DNA of 64,000 bases from Coriobacteriia bacterium. Lineage in GTDB: Bacteria > Actinomycetota > Coriobacteriia > Anaerosomatales > Anaerosomataceae. Where the stretch lies: contig JAUSOQ010000057.1 of assembly GCA_030655755.1 (NCBI GenBank), forward strand, positions 28,212-92,211, written 5' to 3'. This document shows positions 1 to 11,579 of the stretch, in pieces (the stretch's first letter is position 1; each line of letters opens with the position of its first letter). A model generated the notes under the pieces. The model saw only the letters and a list, made by a program, of their open reading frames with translations. It was not told the origin of the DNA and did no database searches. The translations under genes and the position numbers were made by a program.

Positions 1-602
1 CCACCGTCATCTGCACCGAGGTCGGCCAGAACCAGATGTGGGCGTGCCAGTACACCAAGATCCGCGAGCCGCGCACCTGGGTCTCCTCCGGTGGCCTGGG
101 CACCATGGGCTTCGGCTTTCCGGCGGCGATGGGCGCGCAGGTCGGTCGGCCCGATCACCTCGTCATCGACATCGCCGGAGACGGCAGCTTCCAGATGAAC
201 ACCCAAGAGCTTGCCACCGTGTTCATCAACAAGATCCCGGTCAAGGTCGTCATCCTCAACAATGGCGTGCTGGGTATGGTGCGCCAGTGGCAGGAGCTCT
301 TCTACGACCAGCGCTACGCGTTCACGACCCTGGGTCAGGAGTCGCCCGACTTCGTGAAGCTTGCCGAGGCGTACGGGTGTCTCGGTCTTCGCGCGACCAA
401 GGTCGAGGACGTCGACGCAGTGCTGCAGCAGGCGTTCGACTACGACGGACCTGCGGTCGTGGACTGCAGGGTCGCTCCAGGGGCATGTGTGTGGCCGATG
501 GTGGCGCCCGGCGGATCCATCGACGAGATGCTCGGCGGCATTCCCGGAGGTCCGCTTTCCGAGATGCTCGATGACGAGCTGCTAGAGGAGGTGTGGGAGT
601 AG
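1..602 (+). CDS. ilvB: Acetolactate synthase large subunit, C-terminal part
   Basis: The window opens inside this gene; the reading frame runs from base 3 to the TAG at 600-602, so only about the last 200 residues are visible. They hold the thiamine-diphosphate-binding domain: a GDGSF motif followed about 30 residues later by LNN, which together bind Mg-ThDP. The enzyme condenses two pyruvates to acetolactate (valine and leucine) or pyruvate with 2-oxobutyrate (isoleucine). The next gene, ilvN, starts at the base after the stop codon, as expected for the catalytic and regulatory subunits of one enzyme. Confidence 0.95.
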   Translation, partial: TVICTEVGQNQMWACQYTKIREPRTWVSSGGLGTMGFGFPAAMGAQVGRPDHLVIDIAGDGSFQMNTQELATVFINKIPVKVVILNNGVLGMVRQWQELFYDQRYAFTTLGQESPDFVKLAEAYGCLGLRATKVEDVDAVLQQAFDYDGPAVVDCRVAPGACVWPMVAPGGSIDEMLGGIPGGPLSEMLDDELLEEVWE

Positions 603-1091
603 ATGACGCATACACTGTCAGTGCTCGTTGAGAACAAGCCCGGCGTGCTCACGCGCATCGCTTCGCTGTTCGCCCGGCGTGGCTTCAACATCGACTCGCT
701 CGCTGTTGGCATCACCGAGGACCCGACACTCTCGCGGATGACCATCGTGGTGTCTGCCGAGGACACGCCCGTCGAACAGATCACCAAGCAACTGCATAAA
801 CTCATCAACGTGCTCAAGATCCAAGACCTGGATCCGAAGGAGATGATCGACCGCGAGCTTGTGCTCTTCAAGGTGAACGCACCGCCCGAGCGACGTCACG
901 AGATCATCGAGATCGCCAACGTCTTCAGGGCCAAGATCGTGGACGTGGGCAAGAACAGCCTGACGATCGAGGCTACCGGAGTCAGCGACAAACTCGCCGC
1001 GATGGAAGATCTGCTTCGAGCGTATGGGATCAAGGAGCTCGCACGTACGGGAAAGATCGCGCTTGCGCGAGGCTCGAAAGACCCGCAGTAA
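603..1091 (+). CDS. ilvN: Acetolactate synthase small (regulatory) subunit
   Basis: A 162-residue protein beginning [20 protein letters not shown], the ACT-domain signature of the small subunit that gives valine feedback inhibition to IlvB. A second ACT-like C-terminal half follows, so the length is normal for the IlvN/IlvH family. The ATG directly abuts the ilvB stop, and a GAGGAGG-like site lies in the end of ilvB. It is co-transcribed with ilvB and, after a 53-base gap, ilvC. Confidence 0.95.
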   Translation: MTHTLSVLVENKPGVLTRIASLFARRGFNIDSLAVGITEDPTLSRMTIVVSAEDTPVEQITKQLHKLINVLKIQDLDPKEMIDRELVLFKVNAPPERRHEIIEIANVFRAKIVDVGKNSLTIEATGVSDKLAAMEDLLRAYGIKELARTGKIALARGSKDPQ

Positions 1092-1144
1092 GGACCGGAC
1101 AGGGCAATTCCCGGGGAACCGGGTTTCGACCAGGAGGAGACATC

Positions 1145-2140
1145 ATGGCCACCGTTTACTACGAAAGCGATTGCGACCTGAAGTGGGTATGCGAGCGCAA
1201 GATCGCCGTTATCGGCTACGGCTCGCAGGGACACGCCCACGCACTGAACCTGCATGACTCGGGCTGCGACGTACGTGTCGGTCTGCGCGCCGGCTCGAAG
1301 AGCTGGAACAAGGTGAAAGAAGCCGGCCTGAAGGTCATGACGCCGCGCGAGGCGGCGCAGGAGGCCGACATCGTGATGATGCTCACGCCTGATGAGACGC
1401 AGGCGCACACGTACTACTCGGAGATCCATGAGTCGATGAGCGCAGGCAAGGTGCTCGCCTTCGCGCACGGTTTCAACATCCACTTCAACCAGATCGAGCC
1501 GCCGGCTGACATCGACGTCATCATGATCGCGCCCAAGGGTCCCGGTCATATGGTGCGTCGCATGTTCACTGAAGGCTCCGGCGTGCCCAACCTGATCGCT
1601 GTCTATCAGGATGCGAGCGGCAACGCCAAAGACATCGCGCTGTCGTGGGCTGCCGGTATCGGTGGCGCGCGTGCGGCGATCATCGAGACGACCTTCGCGG
1701 AAGAGACCGAGACCGATCTCTTCGGTGAGCAGGTCGTGCTGTGCGGCGGCACGACCGAGCTTGTGAAGGCGGGTTTCGAGACGCTCGTCGAGGCAGGTTA
1801 TCAGCCCGAGATCGCGTACTTCGAGTGCATGCACGAACTCAAGCTCATCGTCGACCTCATGTACGAGGGCGGCATGGCGAAGATGTTCGATTCGATCAGC
1901 AACACCGCCGAGTACGGCGCCTACGTATCAGGCCCGCGCATCATCACCGATGAGACCCGCGCGACCATGGCCGACATCTTGTGGGAGATCCAGAACGGCT
2001 CGTTCGCGCGTGACTGGATGCTTGAGAACAAGGTGGCCGCACCGTCGTTCAAGGCGACCCGCCGCATCAACGCCGAACACTTCGTCGAAGAGGTCGGCGG
2101 CGAACTGCGTGGCATGTTCAGCTGGATCAAAAAGGACTAG
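1145..2140 (+). CDS. ilvC: Ketol-acid reductoisomerase, class I
   Basis: A 331-residue short (class I) KARI that isomerises and reduces acetolactate or acetohydroxybutyrate with NADPH and Mg2+. The Rossmann motif [13 protein letters not shown] is at about residues 24-36. It is followed by the cofactor-specificity loop (GLRAGSKSW), whose Arg and Ser favour NADPH. The C-terminal knotted domain contains the metal-binding D and E residues. A strong AGGAGGAG ribosome site sits about 8 bases before the ATG. It follows ilvN closely. Confidence 0.96.
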   Translation: MATVYYESDCDLKWVCERKIAVIGYGSQGHAHALNLHDSGCDVRVGLRAGSKSWNKVKEAGLKVMTPREAAQEADIVMMLTPDETQAHTYYSEIHESMSAGKVLAFAHGFNIHFNQIEPPADIDVIMIAPKGPGHMVRRMFTEGSGVPNLIAVYQDASGNAKDIALSWAAGIGGARAAIIETTFAEETETDLFGEQVVLCGGTTELVKAGFETLVEAGYQPEIAYFECMHELKLIVDLMYEGGMAKMFDSISNTAEYGAYVSGPRIITDETRATMADILWEIQNGSFARDWMLENKVAAPSFKATRRINAEHFVEEVGGELRGMFSWIKKD

Positions 2141-2155
2141 CACCCGGTTTTCTCG

Positions 2156-2177
2156 GCCGTCGATGCCGGGCGACGGC
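2156..2177 (+). other. GC-rich hairpin between ilvC and the aminotransferase gene
   Basis: A perfect 7-bp inverted repeat, GCCGTCG (2156-2162) and CGACGGC (2171-2177), encloses an 8-base loop, 16 bases after the ilvC stop. No U-tract follows, so it is not a standard intrinsic terminator. It could be a weak attenuator or an mRNA processing/stability element between operon segments. Confidence 0.35.
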
Positions 2178-2213
2178 GCCACATCCGTCCTTGTGAAGAG
2201 GGAGAGAGATACG

Positions 2214-3362
2214 ATGCAGAAGAAGTACCTGATGACGCCGGGACCGACTCCTGTACCCGCGGAGGTCCTGCTCGCACAGGCACGGCCCATGATCCACCAC
2301 CGCACGCCTGACTTCTCGGCCATCTTGATGGAGTGCATCGAGGGGCTGAGGGAAGTCTTCGAGACCGAGAAGAGCGATGTGCTCATCTTATCGTGCTCGG
2401 GTACGGGCGCGATGGAGTCCTCGTTCGCAAACTGTTTCTGCGCCGGTGACACGGTCATCGTGGCGCGCAACGGCAAGTTCGGCGACCGCATGGTGCAGCT
2501 TGCCAAGGCCTACGGTCTGACAGTCGTCGACCTCGCCTACGAGTGGACCGAGACGGTCAAGCCTGCCGACATCGCTGTCGCGCTCGCAGCGAACCCCGGT
2601 GCGCGCGGCGTCGTCGTCGTGCAGTCCGAGACGAGCTCTGGCGTGCTCAACGACGTCGAAGCCATCGGCGCCATCGTGAGAGGCTACGAGGACTGCGTGT
2701 TCATCGTCGACAGCATCACCGGCATCGGGGCGGTGCCGTGCAAGACCGATGAGTGGGGTCTGGACGTCGTCATGACCGGCTCGCAGAAGGGGCTCATGCT
2801 CCCGCCGGGTCTGGCCGCACTCACCGTCTCCCCGAAGGCGTGGAAGGCCTACGAGCGTTCGACGCTGCCGAAGTACTACTTCGACTGGATGAAGTACAAG
2901 AAGAACATCGAGAAGGAGACGACGCCGTTCACGCCGCCGGTCTCGCTCATCATCGGTCTGGCCGAGTCGCTTAAGATGATGCGTGAAGAGGGCATCGACA
3001 ACGTCATCGCCCGCCACAGCAGGCTGGCCGAGGCGACCCGCAAGGGCTGTGAAGCACTCGGCATGGAGCTGTTCGCTCCCGCCGATGGGCGCGGCAGCGC
3101 GGTCACGCCGGTGTGGGTGCCCGAGGGCGTCGATGGCAAGGCCATCGTCAAGATCATGAAGAACAAGTACGGCGTCACCATCGCCGGCGGCCAGGACGAC
3201 TACGTGGGCCGCATCTTCCGCGTAGGACATCTCGGCTACTTCGGCGAGTTCGACATCATCACGACGCTTGCGGCGCTCGAGATGACGCTTGCCGAGTTGG
3301 GGTACGTATTCGAGCGCGGTGCCGGCATCATTGCCGCCGAAGCCGTCTTCATGGGGGAGTAG
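2214..3362 (+). CDS. Class V aminotransferase (alanine-glyoxylate / serine-pyruvate type)
   Basis: A 382-residue PLP enzyme of the alanine-glyoxylate/serine-pyruvate aminotransferase family. It begins with the typical LMTPGPTPVP, has the CSGTGAMES phosphate-binding stretch near residue 65, and the PLP lysine in TGSQKGLMLPPG near residue 190. The frame is open further upstream, but ATG 2214 is chosen because GAGGGAGAGAG lies just before it and family alignments start here. It is followed after 2 bases by serA. Inference: it may transaminate phosphohydroxypyruvate or make/consume serine or alanine in step with SerA. No serC is visible. Confidence 0.85.
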   Translation: MQKKYLMTPGPTPVPAEVLLAQARPMIHHRTPDFSAILMECIEGLREVFETEKSDVLILSCSGTGAMESSFANCFCAGDTVIVARNGKFGDRMVQLAKAYGLTVVDLAYEWTETVKPADIAVALAANPGARGVVVVQSETSSGVLNDVEAIGAIVRGYEDCVFIVDSITGIGAVPCKTDEWGLDVVMTGSQKGLMLPPGLAALTVSPKAWKAYERSTLPKYYFDWMKYKKNIEKETTPFTPPVSLIIGLAESLKMMREEGIDNVIARHSRLAEATRKGCEALGMELFAPADGRGSAVTPVWVPEGVDGKAIVKIMKNKYGVTIAGGQDDYVGRIFRVGHLGYFGEFDIITTLAALEMTLAELGYVFERGAGIIAAEAVFMGE

Positions 3363-3364
3363 AG

Positions 3365-4945
3365 ATGAAGGTACTGGTAGCAGAGAAGATCGCCGCTTCA
3401 GGTATCGAGCTGCTCAAAGCGGAGTTCGAGGTCGACGTTCTGACCGACCTGACCCCCGCGCAGCTCGTCGAGAAGATCGGCGAATACGATGGTCTGATCG
3501 TCCGCTCGGCCACTAAGGCGACGCGCGAGGTCATCGAGGCGGGTGTGAACCTCAAGATCATCGGTCGCGCGGGCGTGGGAGTCGACAACGTCGATGTCCA
3601 GGCGGCGACCGAGCACGGCGTCATCGTGTGCAACGCGCCCACGAGCAACATCGTGTCCGCTGCCGAGCACACCATCGCGCTTATGCTGGCGCAGGCGCGC
3701 AATATCCCGCAGGCGAACGCGAGCATGAAGCAGTGCAAGTGGGAGCGTAGCAAGTTCACGGGCACCGAAGTCTATGAGAAGATCCTCGGCGTCGTCGGTC
3801 TCGGCCGCATCGGTATCCTGGTGGCCGAGCGTGCGCGTGGGCTCGGCATGAAAGTGCTCGCGTTCGACCCCTATGTCTCCGAAGAGCGTGCGGCGCAGAT
3901 GGGTCTTGAGCTTGCACCGACGCTCGATGACCTGCTTCCGCGTGCTGATTTCTTGGCGGTCCACCTTCCCAAGACGAAGGAGACCATCGGCATGTTCGGA
4001 CCGGCCGAGTTCGCCAAGATGAAGACGGGCGTCCGCCTGATGAACACCGCGCGTGGCGGTATCTATCAGGAGGAAGCGCTCCTGGACGCGCTTCGCAGCG
4101 GGAAGGTCGCCTCGGCGGGTATCGACGTCTACGAGAAAGAACCGTGCACCGACTCTCCGCTGTTCGCGTTCGACCAGGTCATCGTGACGCCGCACCTGGG
4201 TGCTTCGACCGAAGAAGCGCAGGACCGCGCGGGCGAGCAGATCGCCCAGTTCGTGGCCGCAGGCCTTCGGGGTGAGATGGTTTCGACCGCAGTCAACATC
4301 GCACCGGTCGCACCTGACGTGATGGAGCAGGTCGGTCCCTATATCCCTGTCGCCGAAGCTCTCGGCTCAGCGCTCGGCCAGATCGTACGTGGGCAGGTGT
4401 ATGAGCTTGAGGCGCACTTCATCGGCGCACTTGCCGAGCAGGACACGCGCATCCTCAAGACGGCGCTGCTCAAGGGTCTGCTCACCGCGGTGACGCAGGA
4501 CTCGATCAACTTCGTGAACGCGAACCTGTACGCCGAACAGCGTGGCATACAGATGTCGGAGCACAAGCGTCCTGACAGCTTCGACTACATGAGCGTCATG
4601 GTGGTCGTGGCCAAGACCGAGCTGGGCGAAGTCAAGCTCGGCGCAACGCTTGTCGGCAAGAAGAACGAGCCTCGTTTGGTCGTCATGAACGAATTCGAAC
4701 TCGATATGGCGCCGACCCGGTACATGGCGTTTTTGAAGTACGCCGATAGGACGGGCGTGGTCGGTGCGGTGGGTGGCGCTCTTGGCGAGGCCAACATCAA
4801 CATCGCGTCCATGCAGGTCGGGAGGACCGAGATGGGGGGTAGCGCGCTGATGGGAATCAACGTGGACTCACCGATCGGCCCTGAGCTACTCGGCCGGATC
4901 GCTGAAGAGGTCGGCGCCGAGGGAGCCTGGAGCATCGAGCTCTAG
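3365..4945 (+). CDS. serA: D-3-phosphoglycerate dehydrogenase, long form with ACT domain
   Basis: A 526-residue long-form PGDH that oxidises 3-phosphoglycerate to phosphohydroxypyruvate, the first step to serine. The NAD-binding motif is VVGLGRIG near residue 145. The catalytic Arg, Glu and His are in the segments GRAGVGVDN, EKEP and TPHLGAS. The ASB domain and a C-terminal ACT domain (about 455-526, TGVVGAVGGALGEANINIA) complete the architecture that usually gives serine feedback control. ATG 3365 comes 2 bases after the preceding stop, with GGGGGAG as ribosome site. Confidence 0.96.
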   Translation: MKVLVAEKIAASGIELLKAEFEVDVLTDLTPAQLVEKIGEYDGLIVRSATKATREVIEAGVNLKIIGRAGVGVDNVDVQAATEHGVIVCNAPTSNIVSAAEHTIALMLAQARNIPQANASMKQCKWERSKFTGTEVYEKILGVVGLGRIGILVAERARGLGMKVLAFDPYVSEERAAQMGLELAPTLDDLLPRADFLAVHLPKTKETIGMFGPAEFAKMKTGVRLMNTARGGIYQEEALLDALRSGKVASAGIDVYEKEPCTDSPLFAFDQVIVTPHLGASTEEAQDRAGEQIAQFVAAGLRGEMVSTAVNIAPVAPDVMEQVGPYIPVAEALGSALGQIVRGQVYELEAHFIGALAEQDTRILKTALLKGLLTAVTQDSINFVNANLYAEQRGIQMSEHKRPDSFDYMSVMVVVAKTELGEVKLGATLVGKKNEPRLVVMNEFELDMAPTRYMAFLKYADRTGVVGAVGGALGEANINIASMQVGRTEMGGSALMGINVDSPIGPELLGRIAEEVGAEGAWSIEL

Positions 4946-4963
4946 CCCTCGCGCCGTGAAGCG

Positions 4964-4994
4964 GGGCGGCCACACCACCCCGGAGTGGCCGCCC
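4964..4994 (+). terminator. Strong hairpin between serA and leuA
   Basis: A perfect 10-bp stem, GGGCGGCCAC (4964-4973) with GTGGCCGCCC (4985-4994), and an 11-base loop, 18 bases after the serA stop. There is no U-tract (GTATCC follows), so it may terminate poorly, as many GC-rich actinobacterial hairpins do, or act as a processing site ahead of leuA. Confidence 0.5.
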
Positions 4995-5016
4995 GTATCC
5001 GGCAGAGGAGAGCATC

Positions 5017-6558
<1,542 letters not shown>

Positions 6559-6559
6559 C

Positions 6560-7828
6560 ATGCCCAGACCGATGACCATCACCGAGAAGATCCTCGCCGC
6601 GCACGCCGGGATGGATGAGGTGGAGCCGGGCCAGCTCATCAACTGTCGGCTCGACCTCGTGCTCGCCAACGATGTGACCGCTCCGATCGCGATCCGCGAG
6701 TTCCGTCGCATCGGTGTCGATCATGTGTGGGACACGGAGAAGATCGCGCTCGTTCCGGACCACTACACGCCCAACAAAGACATCAAATCCGCCGAGCAGG
6801 CCAAGATGATGCGCGAATTCGCGCGGGAGCAGAACATCTCACACTACTACGAGATCGGCTGCATGGGCGTCGAGCATGCGCTACTGCCCGAGCAGGGCGT
6901 GGTGGGCGCCGGCGACGTGATAATCGGCGCCGATAGCCACACGTGCACCTACGGCGCCCTCGGCGCGTTCGCTACGGGTGTGGGGTCAACTGACGCGGCT
7001 GCGGGTATGGCCACCGGCGAGGTGTGGTTCAAAGTCCCGGCGTCGCTCAAGTTCATCGTACAAGGCGAGCTTGGCCCATGGGTGAGCGCCAAAGACATCA
7101 TCCTGCACATCATCGGGATGATCGGCGTGGACGGCGCGCTCTATCAGGCGATGGAGTTCTGCGGTTCGACGATCGACGCGCTCGATATGGACGGTCGCAT
7201 GACCATCTGCAACATGGCGATCGAGGCTGGCGGCAAGTCCGGCATCATCGCGGTGGATGATACGACCCGCGCCTACATGGAGGGTCGCACCGAGCGCCCG
7301 TGGACCGAGTATTTCTCGGACACGGACGCCGAATACGCCGCCGTCTACGAGATCGACGCTACTGGCATCAAGCCGACGGTCGCGTTCCCGCATCTGCCGA
7401 GCAACACGCGTGCAGCTGAGGACTCCCGCGACGTCTGGGTCGACCAGGTCGTCATCGGCTCCTGCACCAACGGCCGCCTGAGGGACCTGCGCATCGCTGC
7501 GAGCATCCTCAAGGGCCGCAAGGTGCACCCAAACGTGCGTCTGATCGTCATCCCCGCGACCCAGCAGATCTATCGTGACGCCATGCACGAGGGTCTGTTC
7601 GACGTCTTTCTCGACGCCGGTGCAGCGGTCTCCACGCCGACGTGCGGTCCGTGCCTCGGCGGTCATATGGGCATTCTCGCGGCAGGGGAGAGGGCGGTCG
7701 CTACGACCAATCGCAACTTCGTCGGTCGCATGGGCGATCCCACGAGCGAGGTCTATCTGAGCTCGCCTGCGGTCGCTGCGGCAACGGCGATCGCCGGTCA
7801 TATCGCGCTTCCCGAGGATCTGGACTGA
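6560..7828 (+). CDS. leuC: 3-Isopropylmalate dehydratase large subunit
   Basis: A 422-residue aconitase-family protein of the shorter archaeal/homoaconitase-like LeuC type. The three [4Fe-4S] ligands are visible in GSCTNGR (near residue 300) and CGPCLGGH (near 360). With LeuD it isomerises isopropylmalate, and it probably also handles citramalate made by CimA. ATG 6560 follows the leuA stop by one base, with GAGGAG overlapping the leuA end. An alternative ATG is at 6572. LeuD is unusually 2 kb away. Confidence 0.94.
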   Translation: MPRPMTITEKILAAHAGMDEVEPGQLINCRLDLVLANDVTAPIAIREFRRIGVDHVWDTEKIALVPDHYTPNKDIKSAEQAKMMREFAREQNISHYYEIGCMGVEHALLPEQGVVGAGDVIIGADSHTCTYGALGAFATGVGSTDAAAGMATGEVWFKVPASLKFIVQGELGPWVSAKDIILHIIGMIGVDGALYQAMEFCGSTIDALDMDGRMTICNMAIEAGGKSGIIAVDDTTRAYMEGRTERPWTEYFSDTDAEYAAVYEIDATGIKPTVAFPHLPSNTRAAEDSRDVWVDQVVIGSCTNGRLRDLRIAASILKGRKVHPNVRLIVIPATQQIYRDAMHEGLFDVFLDAGAAVSTPTCGPCLGGHMGILAAGERAVATTNRNFVGRMGDPTSEVYLSSPAVAAATAIAGHIALPEDLD

Positions 7829-7864
7829 CGCCGTGTCGCATGTGGTCGGGGAGAGGCGATTCCA

Positions 7865-9637
7865 TTGAGAGTGGGTACATGCCCAGGCACGGTCGCCCGG
7901 GTAGTACTGCCCGGGCTGTCCGGTCTCGCGCTGTCGGTGCTGGTACTCGGACCCCGTAATGGTGCGCCGCTGACAGGTCTATTGGCCGTACTTGTCGTGG
8001 CTACGGCTCTCGCCCTCACCCGAACGGGACCACCGTCGCTCTCGCGTGATTCCGTTCCGTTGGTGGTCGCGTCTGGTCTCACGGCTGTCTGGTTGTGCGT
8101 GCGTGCCGCATTCGCAGTAGACCCGCGTGTGTCGCTTCTCGGCATCGTGGGACAGCACACCGGCGCTATCGTCTGGATCGGTGTGGTCGGTGTGCTGATC
8201 ATGCTGCTGGCGTTTCCGCATAGCGATGACCTGCAGATGGTCACGCGCATCGTGGCCGTGTCCGGGGCGGTAGCCGGGGTTTTCGCGGCGCTTGACGCTG
8301 CCGGTCTCTCCGAGAGCTACCGCTACTCGAGGGAGGTCTCCGGTCTTCTAGAGAGTTCATCGAGCCTTGGCCAGCTTGCGCTGCTCGGGGTCGGGGCAGC
8401 CATCGCGTGGGCGACGATAGCGAAGGGCACCGTCGGGCGTGCGATCGCGATCACATTCGGGGCGTTCGGTCTCGCGGGTCTTGTGCTTTCTCAATCCCGT
8501 GGTGCATGGGTCGCGGCGCTGTTGGCTATCATTGTCGTGGCGGTCGCACGCGCCATGTCGCGACGGTGTTCGTCGTCAGCCCGCTGGTCGGCCGCTGCGG
8601 TCGTTATTATCGTCATCATCGGGCTGTTGTTGACGATGTGGGGTTCTGCGCTCTCCTCGGAGACGACTTTCGCTCGGTTTGCCGAGGCAAGTAACGAACG
8701 CGCGGTGATCTGGCGTAACGCGACTATGCAGATCGCCGAGTCGCCGATCATAGGTCATGGTCCGGAACAGTTCTCGGCCTGGGTCACATGGTCTACTGAA
8801 CCCGGTGTGAGCATCGAGAAGACTGCCGCTTACGATCCGCATAACCTGCTGATGTATGTGCTGCTCGGCGGTGGTGTGCTCGCGTTGGCCGGCGCGTTAG
8901 GCACGATGTACTTCGCATCCAAGCGCCTGTTCGAGACTCTCTCGTCTGCATCTTTCGGTGTCGCTGCTTTAGTAGCTGCCGAGGTGGCCCTTGTGGGCTC
9001 ACTGATGTTCACCTGGACCAGCCCGCTGGCGGCTTTGTTCGGCGCGATGTTATCAGGTGCGCTACTCTCCGCTGCCGACCATCGGTCCTGTAAGGGAATC
9101 GGTGCTGATGATGTCATCGCAAGGTCTGAGTTCGGATGGGCGCTGCGTTCGGGCGTGATTGCGGCATGTGTCGTTGCAATGGTGGTTCTGGCGCCAGGTG
9201 TGGGCGCAGAGTACATCTGGGCGCGCGCACTCGACCGAGGTGGAGCTTCGCCGGAGGTCTTGTTGCGAACTGCGCAGATGACACACGACCCGTCGATGTA
9301 TGCCGCTTCGGCACTCTCATACCCGGGTGAGACCCTCGAAGAGTTGCGCGATGCCGCGTCATGGCACGTGGACTCGGCGTTCGAACTCAACCAGGCGGAG
9401 TACACGGCTCTAGCCGTTGGATCCGGCGGGTCATGGGAGCGCATCATCGAATCCGTCGAATCGGGGACTGACGCGGACTCTGCGAGCGGTATGTGGGATT
9501 ACCTGGCGGCTACAGAGGCTACGCTCCTGGGTCTTGACGGACAGGCGGCACGGTTCGCGATACAGGCACTCGATCATCCGCTTCCCGACAACGCGCGCGC
9601 ATGGCTCGAAGGTCTGTGTGACGTCAGCGGCAATTGA
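7865..9637 (+). CDS. Wzy/O-antigen-ligase-like multi-pass membrane protein
   Basis: A 590-residue protein with about ten hydrophobic segments in its first 430 residues, then a soluble C-terminal part of about 150 residues. The stretch LVLSQSRGAWVAAL and the later IWRNATMQIAESPIIGHGPEQF match the pattern of O-antigen ligase/polymerase (WaaL/Wzy_C) proteins, which move lipid-linked glycans at the outer face of the membrane. GGGGAGAGG lies 8 bases before the TTG start; GTG 7871 is an alternative. It separates leuC from leuD without obvious functional link. Function is inferred from the motifs only. Confidence 0.6.
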   Translation: MRVGTCPGTVARVVLPGLSGLALSVLVLGPRNGAPLTGLLAVLVVATALALTRTGPPSLSRDSVPLVVASGLTAVWLCVRAAFAVDPRVSLLGIVGQHTGAIVWIGVVGVLIMLLAFPHSDDLQMVTRIVAVSGAVAGVFAALDAAGLSESYRYSREVSGLLESSSSLGQLALLGVGAAIAWATIAKGTVGRAIAITFGAFGLAGLVLSQSRGAWVAALLAIIVVAVARAMSRRCSSSARWSAAAVVIIVIIGLLLTMWGSALSSETTFARFAEASNERAVIWRNATMQIAESPIIGHGPEQFSAWVTWSTEPGVSIEKTAAYDPHNLLMYVLLGGGVLALAGALGTMYFASKRLFETLSSASFGVAALVAAEVALVGSLMFTWTSPLAALFGAMLSGALLSAADHRSCKGIGADDVIARSEFGWALRSGVIAACVVAMVVLAPGVGAEYIWARALDRGGASPEVLLRTAQMTHDPSMYAASALSYPGETLEELRDAASWHVDSAFELNQAEYTALAVGSGGSWERIIESVESGTDADSASGMWDYLAATEATLLGLDGQAARFAIQALDHPLPDNARAWLEGLCDVSGN

Positions 9638-9819
9638 TCGAAGAAGGGTGGACTCACTGTGAACGGAAGTGGTCCCATATGATCTGCTCGGCCATCGATC
9701 TCTTGACGCCGTAGAGAGTCCCCCCATCGACCAGTCGCAAGGGAGGACCTCGTCAGTGACGTCTCGAAGGAAGACCGTTGCCGGTCTATTTTCTGTTTCG
9801 GCCGATCGGCGGGGTCAGG

Positions 9820-9825
9820 TATGAT
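9820..9825 (+). promoter_or_regulatory. Candidate -10 element upstream of leuD
   Basis: The 251-base gap between the membrane protein and leuD holds TATGAT at 9820-9825, a good -10 hexamer. The best -35 candidate, TTTCGG (9796-9801, 18-base spacer), is poor. A promoter here would let leuD-leuB be transcribed independently of the upstream genes. Nothing else convincing was seen in the gap. Confidence 0.4.
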
Positions 9826-9888
9826 TCTCGTGGATGGGGCCCCCGTCTCATCTGTTCACCTGCAATACTCACAGTGGGAAGGACCATC

Positions 9889-10383
9889 ATGTTGTTCCAA
9901 GGTACTGCACACCGATACGGCCGGGATATCGATACGGACGTCATCATTCCCGCGCGTTACCTCAACACTTCTGTGCCCGAGGAGCTTGCCAAGCACTGCA
10001 TGGAGGACCTCGACGCGGACTTCGTGTCCAAGCTCCAGTTCGGTGACATCCTTGTGGCCGAGGAGAACTTCGGCTGTGGCAGTTCTCGCGAACATGCGCC
10101 CATCTCGATCAAGGCTGCCGGGGTGAGCGTCATCATAGCCAAGAGTTTTGCGCGTATCTTCTATCGCAACGCCATCAACACCGGTCTGCCGATCATGGAG
10201 GCTCCCGAGGCCGTGGACGGTATCACAGACGGCGACGAAGTCACGGTCGATGCCGACGCCGGTGTCATCGTCAACAAGACCACCGGCAAGACCTACACTG
10301 CTCAGCCGTTCCCGCCTTTCGTAAAGGACATCATCGAGAAGGGTGGCCTGATCGAGTCTGTGAAAGCGAAGGTGCGCAGGTGA
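9889..10383 (+). CDS. leuD: 3-Isopropylmalate dehydratase small subunit
   Basis: A 164-residue LeuD swivel domain of the short archaeal-like type that pairs with this LeuC class. It shows [13 protein letters not shown] near the start and [12 protein letters not shown] near residue 60, the substrate-binding loop. The frame is open upstream, but ATG 9889 has GGAAGGA 5 bases before it and matches family length. Its stop overlaps the GTG of leuB (GTGA). Confidence 0.94.
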   Translation: MLFQGTAHRYGRDIDTDVIIPARYLNTSVPEELAKHCMEDLDADFVSKLQFGDILVAEENFGCGSSREHAPISIKAAGVSVIIAKSFARIFYRNAINTGLPIMEAPEAVDGITDGDEVTVDADAGVIVNKTTGKTYTAQPFPPFVKDIIEKGGLIESVKAKVRR

Positions 10384-11489
10384 CCGAGACACGACGCATC
10401 TGCCTGCTGCCGGGTGACGGCATCGGACCGGAGATCACTGCCGAGGCCGTGAAGGTGTTGCGGGTCATCGGCGAACGAGAGGTCATGACCTTCGAGTTCA
10501 ATGAGGCGCTTCTCGGCGGTATCGCCATCGACGAGACGGGTACGCCGCTACCCGAAGAGACGCTTGCGAAGGCCCACGCCGCTGATGCAGTGCTGCTTGC
10601 GGCGATAGGCGGACCGAAGTGGGACACGACAGACCCCGACAAGCCGCGTCCCGAGCAAGGGCTGCTTGGCATTCGCAAAGGACTGGGTCTGTACGCGAAC
10701 CTGCGCCCGGTGAAGATCTTCGATGCGCTGCGGGATGCTTCGAGCCTCAAGCCCGAGTTTCTCGAGGGTGTCGACATGCTTATCGTGCGCGAACTCACGG
10801 GCGGGTTGTACTTCGGCTCCCGGGCGCGCGAGACGGACGTTCCCGGTGCGGCCACCGGCGGCGGCGAGGGTATGCGTGCCTATGACACGATGGAGTACCG
10901 CGAGTACGAGATCGAGCGCATCGTACGCGTCGCGTTCGACGCCGCTCGCACCCGCGGTAAGTTGGTGCACTCGGTGGACAAGGCGAACGTGCTCGAATCC
11001 TCGCGACTGTGGCGAGAGGTCGCACACCGCGTGGCGCAGGAGTATCCGGATGTGGAGGTCGTCGACCAGCTGGTGGACAACACGGCGATGCAGCTCATCC
11101 GCCGGCCGGCGCAGTTCGACGTGATCGTCACTGAGAACATGTTCGGCGACATCCTCTCCGACGAGGCGTCGATGCTCACCGGTTCGCTCGGCATGCTTGC
11201 AAGTGCGTCGCTCGGCGACGGCACCGCGCTCTACGAGCCGAGCCATGGCAGTGCTCCCGACATCGCCGGACAAAGGGTCGCGAATCCGCTTGCGATGCTG
11301 CTCTCGGTCGAGCTGATGCTGCGCTACAGCTTCGACATGCACGCGGCGGCAGACAGGCTGGCCGCGGCGATCGAGGCGGTGCTGGCCGAGGGTTGGCGCA
11401 CGCGTGACATCGCAGATACGAGCACGCTGCCGCAGAAGATGGTGGGTACGAGTGCGATGGGCGATCTCGTGGTCGAGGAGCTTGGATAG
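10380..11489 (+). CDS. leuB: 3-Isopropylmalate dehydrogenase
   Basis: A 369-residue NAD-dependent beta-decarboxylating dehydrogenase giving 2-oxoisocaproate. [11 protein letters not shown] is at the N-terminus. The substrate Arg residues are in the [10 protein letters not shown] region near residue 138, the metal-binding Asp residues are in [10 protein letters not shown] near residue 260, and the NAD site is [12 protein letters not shown] near 285. The GTG start overlaps the leuD TGA, indicating translational coupling. Confidence 0.95.
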   Translation: MTETRRICLLPGDGIGPEITAEAVKVLRVIGEREVMTFEFNEALLGGIAIDETGTPLPEETLAKAHAADAVLLAAIGGPKWDTTDPDKPRPEQGLLGIRKGLGLYANLRPVKIFDALRDASSLKPEFLEGVDMLIVRELTGGLYFGSRARETDVPGAATGGGEGMRAYDTMEYREYEIERIVRVAFDAARTRGKLVHSVDKANVLESSRLWREVAHRVAQEYPDVEVVDQLVDNTAMQLIRRPAQFDVIVTENMFGDILSDEASMLTGSLGMLASASLGDGTALYEPSHGSAPDIAGQRVANPLAMLLSVELMLRYSFDMHAAADRLAAAIEAVLAEGWRTRDIADTSTLPQKMVGTSAMGDLVVEELG

Positions 11490-11579
11490 AAACCGAGAGG
11501 GACACACCCAGGATCGTCTCCTGACGGTGTACTATGGACGACACGCCCGAGGCGGTCGGCGAAGCGAGGGGATCTGACG

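Noticed and set aside
896..1834. Long minus-strand open frames opposite ilvN/ilvC and many other genes
   Set aside because: They mirror the GC-rich codon use of the real plus-strand genes, lack ribosome sites and encode Arg/His/Asp-rich sequences without family motifs.
9756..9824. 22-codon GTG frame with a good GGGAGGA site upstream of leuD, as a possible leader peptide
   Set aside because: It is not rich in leucine or other branched-chain codons, no attenuator structure follows, and the best -10 (TATGAT) overlaps its end, so a leuD transcript would not contain it.
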